Below, piece after piece: positions 49,967 through 57,439 of a DNA stretch of 64,000 bases. Made by a program: the position numbers and the translations under genes. Below the pieces are notes generated by a model, which saw only the letters and a list, made by a program, of their open reading frames with translations, made no database searches and was not told where the DNA came from. Positions within the stretch are counted from its first letter, which is position 1. Each line of letters begins with the position of its first letter. This stretch comes from Planctomycetota bacterium (lineage in GTDB: Bacteria > Planctomycetota > UBA1135 > JADKAF01), in the NCBI GenBank assembly GCA_016719295.1, contig JADKAF010000001.1, forward strand, positions 3,038,001 to 3,102,000. The letters run 5' to 3'.

Positions 49967-51777
49967 GGAGTGGACACCGCGGCAGGGGCTTCGGGGCGCA
50001 GCCACTCGGCCGCGCGCTTCTCGACGCGGGAGCGGAGCTCTGCGTTCAAGCTCTCCAAGCGCTCGATCGTCAGCGGGTCGGGGCACTTCGGCAGCGCCGC
50101 GCGCGCTTGCGCCATCCAGCCCGCCTCGAGCTCGCCGCCGACCGCGGCGACCCAGGCCTTCTCCAGCGCCGCGCGATGTCGCGCGACGTAGGCGCCGAGG
50201 AGGATGCGGCGCAGCAGCTGCGACATCGCCCCATGCACCGCGGGCACGACGAAGATGATCGCGGCGAAGGCGTTGATCCACCACATGAGCAGGATCGACG
50301 GCACCACCGTGAGCAGCGTGCGCAGCGCCGTGATCGCGCGATAGCGCGCGGGCTGCTCCTGCAAGCTCTGCAGCGTGTCGGCGACGCGGACATCGATCCA
50401 CTCGCGTCGCGCGCGCGTCGCGAAGGCCGCGAGCCCGCCGAGGTCCGCGTCGATGCCGCGCTCGACCAGCTTCTTTCGCAGCTCCTGCACGACTCCGACG
50501 TAGCGCGCGTCGCGCACGGCGGCGAGCGAGCGATCGACGTGATCGACGAGGCGCTGCAGCAGGGTCCGCAGGTCGGCGCGGTCGCGCTCGTCGAGGGACT
50601 CGGCGCGCACCGCGACGTCCTGCGGCGCCTGGAAGCCGAGGAGCCAGAGCCCCTTCCGCAAGAGGCCCCAGGCGTGGTCCATCATCGGGTCGAGGAACGG
50701 AACGCGCGTCTTCTCCCAGACGACGCGGAAGGGCTCCTCCACCGTGCGCGGAAGCACGGCGCGCACCGCGCTCGCGTATTCCTCGAGCGCCAGCACGCGC
50801 CCGCGGTCTTGCGCGTCGCGCAGCGCTTGGATCACGGCCTGCTCGTCGCGCAGGCGTTGCGCGATCGAGCGTGCGATCTCGCCGACGCGAGCAGCGGATT
50901 CGCGCAGGCCGCGCACGCGCAGCACCGCACGCTCCCCGGCTTGCTCCGCGAGCTCGGAGCGGAGCGAGACGAGCTCGGCGCCCACCGCCTCGGGCTTCCC
51001 ACCGGGGACGCCGCGCAGCTTGTGCACGCGGATCGCGCTCGCGTCGATCGCACCGAGATCGCCGCCGAGCACCTGCTTCTCGAAGTCGGCGAGCGCGTCG
51101 GCCTGCGCTGCGTCCCAGGGGTTCCACACGATCCAGAGCCGGCGCCCGAGCTCGACCGCGCGGCGCATCGCGGCCACGACCGCGGCATCGCGATACTTGG
51201 TCGGGCTCACGACGAAGATCACCGCGTCGGCGACGAGCAGCAGCTCGTGCGCGATGCGCAGATTCGACTCGCGATCCGAGTCGACGTCGGTGGAATCGCA
51301 GAGCAGGAGGTCCGGCGACAGCGCCGAGCCCTCGAGGCGGTAGCGGAACGAGCGCGCCTCCGCGCCGAGATCGCGATTCAGCTCCTCGGGATCGCCGAGG
51401 GGAGCGCGCTCGTAGCCCGCGAGGAAGCGCTCGCCGACGACCAGCTCGCGATGATCGCTCGAGCCGACGACCATCGGCAGCTTCGTGCCGCGCGCGAGCG
51501 CCGTCGGCTTCGCGAGCAGCGCGCCGCAGAGCCCGTTGAAGACGGTCGACTTGCCGACGTTGGTGCCGCCGCAGACGACGACGATCAGGGGATCGGGACG
51601 CCCTTCGTGCAGGTCCTTGCGGAGACGCAGCCGGAGGAGCTCGAGGGCCTCCTCCGCTTGCGCGCGAATCACCGCGGCATCGTTGGCCCCCGCGCTCGGC
51701 TGCGCGAGCTCGAGCTCCTGGATCAAGCGCCCCAGGATCTCGCGGTCCTTGGTTTCAGCGAGCCCGCCTTCGCTCAC
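49963..51777 (-). CDS. Dynamin-like membrane GTPase (first of pair)
   Basis: 604 residues from GTG 51777, preceded by a GAGGAG. P-loop GGTNVGKST (70-78), G3 LLCDSTDVDSD, and a G4 reading WNPWDAA, that is N-P-x-D where N-K-x-D is normal, so base recognition may differ. A long helical stalk leads to a hydrophobic hairpin (ITALRTLLTVVPSILLMWWI, FAAIIFVVPAVHGAM) near residue 520. The C-terminal tail is amphipathic. It is the upstream half of a coupled two-GTPase operon and may heterodimerise with the neighbour. Confidence 0.85.
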   Translation of the reverse strand: MSEGGLAETKDREILGRLIQELELAQPSAGANDAAVIRAQAEEALELLRLRLRKDLHEGRPDPLIVVVCGGTNVGKSTVFNGLCGALLAKPTALARGTKLPMVVGSSDHRELVVGERFLAGYERAPLGDPEELNRDLGAEARSFRYRLEGSALSPDLLLCDSTDVDSDRESNLRIAHELLLVADAVIFVVSPTKYRDAAVVAAMRRAVELGRRLWIVWNPWDAAQADALADFEKQVLGGDLGAIDASAIRVHKLRGVPGGKPEAVGAELVSLRSELAEQAGERAVLRVRGLRESAARVGEIARSIAQRLRDEQAVIQALRDAQDRGRVLALEEYASAVRAVLPRTVEEPFRVVWEKTRVPFLDPMMDHAWGLLRKGLWLLGFQAPQDVAVRAESLDERDRADLRTLLQRLVDHVDRSLAAVRDARYVGVVQELRKKLVERGIDADLGGLAAFATRARREWIDVRVADTLQSLQEQPARYRAITALRTLLTVVPSILLMWWINAFAAIIFVVPAVHGAMSQLLRRILLGAYVARHRAALEKAWVAAVGGELEAGWMAQARAALPKCPDPLTIERLESLNAELRSRVEKRAAEWLRPEAPAAVSTP

Positions 51778-51926
51778 GTCTTCGAGTGCTCCTCGTCCTC
51801 TACCCAGATCCCGTTCTCGCGCTCGTCCGGCGCAGGAAGCGCGAAGGCCGCCCCCCCCGCGAGGAAGCGGCCCCATTCGATCGCACGAACCTCGCGTGAG
51901 GAGCGCGCGTGCGGCGCGGTGTGCGA

Positions 51927-52958
51927 TCAGATCTCGATGACGACCTTCTTGGCCTTCACCGCGGTGAGGAGCGCCTTCGAGTCCTGGCAGCAGGACGAGC
52001 TGGCGGCCTTCTCACCCGAGCACGAGCCGCTGCACTCTTCGGCCTTCGCGCCGGTCTTCGCGGCCGCGCCTTCCGAGCAGCACTCGCTCTTCTTCTCGGC
52101 GGTCTTCACCGCGGCGCCTTCTTGGCAGCAGCTCGTCTTCGCCGCCGTCGCCTTCTCGCCCGAGCACGCCGAGGTGCACTCCTGCGCCTTCGCCGTCGCG
52201 GTCTTCACCGCCGCGGCATCCTGGCAGCTCGTCGCGCACTCGCCGGTCTTCGCGACCGTGGTCTTCACCGCGGCGCCTTCCTGACAGCAGCTCGTCTTCG
52301 CCGCCGTCGCCTTCTCGCCCGAGCACGCCGAGGTGCACTCTTGCGCCTTCGCCGTCGCGGTCTTCACCGCCGCGGCATCCTGGCAGCTCGTCGCGCACTC
52401 GCCGGTCTTCGCAGCCGTGGTCTTCACCGCGGCGCCTTCCTGGCAGCAGCTCGTCTTCGCCGCCGTCGCCTTCTCGCCCGAGCACGCCGAGGTGCACTCT
52501 TGCGCCTTCGCCGTCGCGGTCTTCACCGCCGCGGCATCCTGGCAGCTCGTCGCGCACTCGCCGGTCTTCGCAGCCGTGGTCTTCACCGCGGCGCCTTCCT
52601 GGCAGCAGCTCGTCTTCGCCGCCGTCGCCTTCTCGCCCGAGCACACCGAGGTGCACTCCTGCGCCTTCGCCGTCGCGGTCTTCACCGCGGCGCCTTCCTG
52701 GCAGCTCGAAGCGCACTCGCCGGTCTTCGCGGCCGCGGCCTTCGTCGCCGGGCAGGCTTCCTGCGCGGCCTTCACCTGGACCGTGCAGGTCGATTCGGCC
52801 TGCGCGCCGGGGCACTGCGAGCCGACCTGGCCGGTCGCGGGGCACTGCTTCTGAACCTGGATCTGAACCGGCGCGGGCTTCGCGACCGGAGCCGGCTCTT
52901 GAGCGGAGAGGCCGAAGCTCAACACCGCGACCGCGAAGGAAGTGAACAGATGACGCAT
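51927..52958 (-). CDS. Exported cysteine-rich repeat protein (putative metal binder)
   Basis: 343 residues. Signal peptide MRHLFTSFAVAVLSFGLSAQ, then about 34 cysteines. After an N-terminal segment (KQCPATGQ, SQCPGAQ, STCTVQ), tandem 53-residue units follow, each with six cysteines in KTGECATSCQDAAAV, KAQECTSACSGEK and KTSCCQEGAA contexts, plus a degenerate end. Lysine, alanine and threonine make up the spacers, so the chain is unlikely to have a hydrophobic core and looks like an exported metallothionein-like or disulphide scaffold protein. No named family. It stands alone between the GTPase pair and RNase D. Confidence 0.75.
   Translation of the reverse strand: MRHLFTSFAVAVLSFGLSAQEPAPVAKPAPVQIQVQKQCPATGQVGSQCPGAQAESTCTVQVKAAQEACPATKAAAAKTGECASSCQEGAAVKTATAKAQECTSVCSGEKATAAKTSCCQEGAAVKTTAAKTGECATSCQDAAAVKTATAKAQECTSACSGEKATAAKTSCCQEGAAVKTTAAKTGECATSCQDAAAVKTATAKAQECTSACSGEKATAAKTSCCQEGAAVKTTVAKTGECATSCQDAAAVKTATAKAQECTSACSGEKATAAKTSCCQEGAAVKTAEKKSECCSEGAAAKTGAKAEECSGSCSGEKAASSSCCQDSKALLTAVKAKKVVIEI
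52110..52746. repeat. Tandem 159-bp repeats within the Cys-rich gene
   Basis: Four nearly identical 159-base periods (anchors such as GCGGCGCCTTCCTGGCAGCA recur at about 52111, 52270, 52429 and 52588), followed by a partial unit. Each period is itself made of three related 48-57-base sub-units. Differences between copies are a few bases, indicating recent expansion or homogenisation. Confidence 0.9.
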
Positions 52959-53094
52959 GAGGTTCGGACTCCTGGGGCTCTCGCTCCGCGGGCAGCGCGA
53001 CGAGAACCCTGGCTCGAGAGGGAACGGCGACCCGAAGGGAAACGGGTCAGCATGAGATGACGAATGATGCGCGACGTCGCCCGGAGGCACAAGC

Positions 53095-54516
53095 TCAGGA
53101 GGCCGGCGCGCGCCTGCGCTTGGATCGGCCCGGAGCCGGCGCCGGGGAGAGCGCGGGCTCGACAACCTCCGGATTGCAGGTCGAATCCGGCCCTAATCCG
53201 GCCTTCGCGGTGCCGAGGCTCTCGCCGCGGCTCGCGCTCTTCTTGGGAGCTGCGCTGGAGGGCTTGCGCCGCGGACGCGAATCCTCTTCCGCTGCCTCGG
53301 AGCGGCGCGAAGCGCGCGCCGCGCCGCCCTCGAAGTTCGCGAGGACGGCCAGCATCTCGGCGCCGAGCTGCTCGACGCGCCAGCGATCGATCTCCGGCAC
53401 GCGCTCGAGCTCCGCGAGATCGCGCGCCGGCTCCACGGCGAGGAACTCCAGCGCGCGCCGCGGCAGCACGTACGCGGCGTCCATGCGCATCTCGGTCGCG
53501 CGCTCCTTCCTCCAGCTCTTCAGCGCGTCGTAGCGCGCTTGCTGGCGGTCGTCGAGGCGCCCCGGCCCCGAGCGCGCCGGCTGGCGCTCCGGGAGCGCTG
53601 GGAGCGGCCCGGCCGCGAGCGCCGCGCGGAGCGTCTCGAAGATGGCGGCGCCGTGCTCGTGCACGAGACGCCCCCGGAGGCGGCCGAGCGCATCTTGCGG
53701 TCGCGCTCCGTCGGCCACCTGCCGCGCGATCGCGAGCAGGAGCTCGTTCGGCGCGATACGGAACGGCGCCGCATCGGCGGCTTCGGCCGTGCGCTCGCGC
53801 CAAGCGAAGAGCTCGTGCATCAGGCGCCGGCCGCGTGGATCGAGATGACGCGCGCCCTGGATCTTGGTCCAGCCCGCGGGATCGAAGACGCGCGGGCGCG
53901 CCTCGATCGCCTCCAGGCGCCGACACTCCGCTTCCTGCACGTGCATGCGCCCGCTGCTCTCGAGCTCTTCGTGCACCGCCTCGTACAAGCGGATCAAGTG
54001 CGCCGTGTCCTCGCGCGCATAGCGGAGCTGCTCGTCGCTGAGCGGGCGCAAGCACCAGTTCGAGCGCTGCTGGCTCTTGTCGAGCTTCACGTCGAAGCGC
54101 TCGGCGAGCACGTTCGCGAGCCCAGGGCGCTCGTGCCCGAGCAGCGAGCACGCCAGTCGCGTGTCGAAGATCGAGCGGAAGACGAAGCCGAAGTCGCGCT
54201 TCAGGATCAGCACGTCGAACTCGGCGTCGTGGAAGATCTTCGTCTGGAGCGGATTGGCGAAGATCGGCGCGAGCTCGTGGAACGGCAGCGGCGCCAACGG
54301 ATCGACCAGGAAGTCGCGTTCGCGCGTGGAGAACTGGATCAGGCAGACCTTCTCGCGATAGCTGAAGAAGGAATCGGCCTCGGTGTCGACCGCGATCAGA
54401 GCTTCCCAGCGCAGATGCTCGACGGCCTCCAGGAAGGCGTCCGATGTCTGCACGAGAACCCCGCCGCTCTCTGCGGCGCGGTCCGAAGCGGTGAGGGACG
54501 CGCGTGGCCGTTGCAC
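53095..54516 (-). CDS. rnd: Ribonuclease D-like 3'-5' exonuclease with HRDC domain
   Basis: 473 residues from GTG 54516. DEDDy exonuclease domain: Asp 44/Glu 46 in AVDTEADSFFSY, KIFHDAEFDVLILKRDF, and Tyr/Asp in RYAREDTAHLIRLYE. The region 210-300 and a second helical bundle (APNELLLAIARQVADGARP) form the HRDC domains, followed by a third helical segment and a Lys/Arg-rich, disordered tail of about 90 residues (RRSEAAEEDSRPRRKPSS) longer than usual. It matures the 3' ends of tRNA and other small RNAs. The upstream 134 bases are shared with the divergent PhzF gene. Confidence 0.93.
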   Translation of the reverse strand: MQRPRASLTASDRAAESGGVLVQTSDAFLEAVEHLRWEALIAVDTEADSFFSYREKVCLIQFSTRERDFLVDPLAPLPFHELAPIFANPLQTKIFHDAEFDVLILKRDFGFVFRSIFDTRLACSLLGHERPGLANVLAERFDVKLDKSQQRSNWCLRPLSDEQLRYAREDTAHLIRLYEAVHEELESSGRMHVQEAECRRLEAIEARPRVFDPAGWTKIQGARHLDPRGRRLMHELFAWRERTAEAADAAPFRIAPNELLLAIARQVADGARPQDALGRLRGRLVHEHGAAIFETLRAALAAGPLPALPERQPARSGPGRLDDRQQARYDALKSWRKERATEMRMDAAYVLPRRALEFLAVEPARDLAELERVPEIDRWRVEQLGAEMLAVLANFEGGAARASRRSEAAEEDSRPRRKPSSAAPKKSASRGESLGTAKAGLGPDSTCNPEVVEPALSPAPAPGRSKRRRAPAS

Positions 54517-54650
54517 GATGCGGCCCAGGGTACGCCTCCGCGGAGCCACACTCAACCACGGTCCGAAAGGACGTGGACTGGTATCGGCGTCCGAGCGGCG
54601 GCATCCTCCGCCTGCTAGCCGGCGCTCCCCGCGCTCGGCGAAGGAGGTCC

Positions 54651-55487
54651 ATGGGGCCCGAGATCTGGATCGTCGACGCGTTCGCCGTTCACCCCTTCGG
54701 CGGGAACCCTGCGGCCGTCTGCGTGCTGGAAGGCGCCGTCGGCGACGCGTGGCGCGTCGACCTCGCCGCGGAGATGAAGCACAGCGAGACCGCGTTCCTC
54801 GAAGCACTCGACACCGCAGGTGAGCGCTGGCGGCTGCGCTGGTTCACGCCGGTGGCCGAGGTCGAGCTCTGCGGACATGCGACGCTCGCCTCGGCCCACG
54901 TGCTCTTCTCGACGGGCCGCTGCGATCCGCGCCGCGAGCTCCACTTCGAGACGCGCAGCGGCCTGCTGCGCGCGCGATGCGTCGGCCCGGAGATCGAGCT
55001 CGACTTCCCGTCCAAGCCGGGTCGCGTCTGCGCCGCGCCAGCGGAGCTGGAGCTCGTCCTCGGGACCTCCGCGAGCGCGCTGGCGCCGCTGCCGCTCGAG
55101 GAGAACGAGTGGGACCTCCTGGTCCCCCTGCGCTCCGAAGCGGAGGTCCTCGCCCTGGCGCCAGCGTTCGCGCCGATGGCCGCGTGGCCCTATCGCTGCG
55201 TGATCGCCACGGCTCCGAGCGAGCACGGCGATCACGACTTCGTCTCCCGCGTCTTCGCCCCGCGCTTCGGCGTCGATGAGGATCCCGTGACCGGATCGGC
55301 GCACTGCTTTCTCGCGCCGCACTGGAGCGCGCGCCTCGGCAAGCGCGAGCTGCGCGCGCGCCAAGCCTCCGCGCGCGGCGGCGAGCTCGGGCTCGCACTC
55401 GACGGCGAGCGCGTCCGCTTGCGCGGCGCGTGCGTCACGATCCTCGCCGGTCGCCTCGCGATCGCGCCAGCGCAGGAGCGCGCCTGA
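54651..55487 (+). CDS. PhzF-family isomerase/epimerase
   Basis: 278 residues of the diaminopimelate-epimerase-like fold. FAVHPFGGNPAAVC, Glu 46 in MKHSETAFL (the general acid/base of PhzF), WFTPVAEVELCGHATLA and FGVDEDPVTGSAHC are all family motifs. The start is preceded by a perfect Shine-Dalgarno AAGGAGG at 54641-54647. The reaction in this organism is unknown; outside phenazine clusters PhzF homologues are usually uncharacterised isomerases. One base separates it from the PhoD-like gene, so the two form an operon. Confidence 0.93.
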   Translation: MGPEIWIVDAFAVHPFGGNPAAVCVLEGAVGDAWRVDLAAEMKHSETAFLEALDTAGERWRLRWFTPVAEVELCGHATLASAHVLFSTGRCDPRRELHFETRSGLLRARCVGPEIELDFPSKPGRVCAAPAELELVLGTSASALAPLPLEENEWDLLVPLRSEAEVLALAPAFAPMAAWPYRCVIATAPSEHGDHDFVSRVFAPRFGVDEDPVTGSAHCFLAPHWSARLGKRELRARQASARGGELGLALDGERVRLRGACVTILAGRLAIAPAQERA

Positions 55488-55488
55488 G

Positions 55489-57414
55489 ATGCGGCGTACG
55501 CTCCTCTGCGGGCTCGCCTGGATCGGCGCGAGCTTGTTCGGCGTCTGCGTGCTGCCGGCGCAGGAGGACGCGCCGTTCGGCGAGCAGCATCCCGCGCTCG
55601 ACGGCTTCGCCACCGGCCGCTGGTGGGAGAAGGAGTGGAGCGGCAAGGGGGAGAACTGGCTGCGCGAGCTGCGCGACGTGCCGCGCGCCGAAGCGCTCGC
55701 GTTCGCGCTCTACACGCTCGAGCGCGGAGTGCTGAAGCTCAGCGCGCAGTGCTTCCCACTCTTGCCCGAAGAGCCGCGCGAGGTCGTGCTGGAGATCGAG
55801 GAGCAAGGCGTGTTCCGCGAGCGTGGACGCGCCGAGGTGCTCTATCCCGGTTGGTCGGCGCACTTCCGCGTGGAAGGTTGGGACGCGACGCGCTCCGCGC
55901 GCTATCGCGTGCGCCTCGGCGCGCTCTCGACCTTCGAAGGTACCCTGCGCGCCGACCCTGGAGCGCGCGACGAAGTGCGCATCGCCCTGCTCTCCTGCAA
56001 CTCGAACGCGGATCGCACGCCGAGAGCGGACATCGTCGCGAACCTGCGCACGCTCGATCCCGACCTCGTCTTCTGCGCCGGTGACCAGAGCTACGACCAC
56101 AAGCAACACACCGCCGCCTGGCTGCTCTTCGGCCAGCAGTTCCGCGAGCTCTTCCGCGATCGCCCCTGTGTGACGATCCCCGACGATCACGACGTCGGGC
56201 ACGGCAATCTCTGGGGCGAAGGTGGCGCCGCGGCGCCCGCGGGTACGAACGGCGATCACGGCGGCTACGTGCTGCCGGCGAGCTACGTGCGCATGGTCGA
56301 GCGCTGCCAGACCGCGCACTTGCCGGAGCCCTTCGAGGCGACGCCCGTGCAGCAAGGGATCGGCGTCTACTACACGCGGCTCCGGATCGGCGGCATCGAC
56401 TGCGCGATCTTGGAGGATCGCAAGTGGAAGACCGCGCCCGGCGGCGTTCTCCCCCAGCGCGGCCCGCGGCCGGATCACGTGAACGATCCCGAGGTGCGGC
56501 CCGAGGACCTGGAGCATCCCGAGCTCGAGCTCCTCGGCGAGCGCCAGCTCCGCTTCCTCGAAGCCTGGGGTGCCGATTGGAGCGGCGCGGAGATGAAGGT
56601 CGCGCTCTCGCAGACCAACTTCTGCGGAGCGGTGACCCATCACGGCTCGCCCGAGCAGCGCTTGCTCGCCGACCTCGACTGCAACGGCTGGCCGCGCGCG
56701 GGGCGCGACGCCGCGCTGCGCGCGCTCCGGCGCGCGCACGCGACGCATCTCTGCGGCGATCAGCACCTGGCCGTCGTCGTGCGCCACGGGATCGAGGCCT
56801 TCGACGACGGCCCCTTCGCGTTCTGCGGCCCGGCGATCCAGAACGACTACTACGGCCGCTGGTGGAAGCCCGAGCTCGCGCAGCGCGCAGGAGAGGCGCT
56901 GAGCTCGGCGCTGCCGTGGAGCGGCCGCTTCCGCGACGGCTTCGGCAATCGCTTCACGCTGCACGCCTACGCGAACCCCGATCGCCCGCGCGCGGGCTTC
57001 GATGCAGGCAACGGCCGCGGCGATGGCTTCGGTCTCGCGCGCTTCCAGAAGTCGACGCGCCACGTGGTCTTCGAGGCATATCGCCGCGGCGCGGAGCTCT
57101 CCGCTCCCGAGCGCGCGCAGTACCCCGGCTGGCCGGTGCGCTTCCGCGCCGACGAGAACGACGGTCGCGCCGAGGTCGCGCACTTGCCGACGCTGCGTTT
57201 CGATCGCGACGATCCGGTGATCGCGATCGTCGACGAGGAGAGCGGCGAGCGGCTCGCGAGCTACCGCCTCCACGGCCGCGTGCTGCGGCCCGGCGTGCCG
57301 AGCGCGAGCGCGAGCTACCGCGTGCTCGCGGGGCACGATCGCGCCGAGCGCCTGATCTATCGAGGTCCCGCGAGCGACGCGACGATCGAGGTGCGGCTCG
57401 GCGCAACGCGCTGA
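55489..57414 (+). CDS. PhoD-like metallophosphoesterase, exported
   Basis: 641 residues with signal peptide MRRTLLCGLAWIGASLFGVCVLPAQ. A beta-rich N-terminal domain (about 30-160) precedes a PhoD-like phosphatase core: FCAGDQSYDHK, TIPDDHDVGHGN and HLCGDQHLA carry the metal-binding Asp, His and Asn residues in the right order. C-terminal segment beta-rich (FRADENDGRAEVAH). Predicted periplasmic phosphodiesterase or alkaline phosphatase for phosphate scavenging. Starts one base after the PhzF stop. Confidence 0.85.
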   Translation: MRRTLLCGLAWIGASLFGVCVLPAQEDAPFGEQHPALDGFATGRWWEKEWSGKGENWLRELRDVPRAEALAFALYTLERGVLKLSAQCFPLLPEEPREVVLEIEEQGVFRERGRAEVLYPGWSAHFRVEGWDATRSARYRVRLGALSTFEGTLRADPGARDEVRIALLSCNSNADRTPRADIVANLRTLDPDLVFCAGDQSYDHKQHTAAWLLFGQQFRELFRDRPCVTIPDDHDVGHGNLWGEGGAAAPAGTNGDHGGYVLPASYVRMVERCQTAHLPEPFEATPVQQGIGVYYTRLRIGGIDCAILEDRKWKTAPGGVLPQRGPRPDHVNDPEVRPEDLEHPELELLGERQLRFLEAWGADWSGAEMKVALSQTNFCGAVTHHGSPEQRLLADLDCNGWPRAGRDAALRALRRAHATHLCGDQHLAVVVRHGIEAFDDGPFAFCGPAIQNDYYGRWWKPELAQRAGEALSSALPWSGRFRDGFGNRFTLHAYANPDRPRAGFDAGNGRGDGFGLARFQKSTRHVVFEAYRRGAELSAPERAQYPGWPVRFRADENDGRAEVAHLPTLRFDRDDPVIAIVDEESGERLASYRLHGRVLRPGVPSASASYRVLAGHDRAERLIYRGPASDATIEVRLGATR

Positions 57415-57439
57415 GCCGCACGCGTCGAAGGGCGCGCCG

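Noticed and set aside
52110..52746. CRISPR-like array from the periodic 159-bp signal
   Set aside because: The periodicity is protein-coding, in frame, and without variable spacers.
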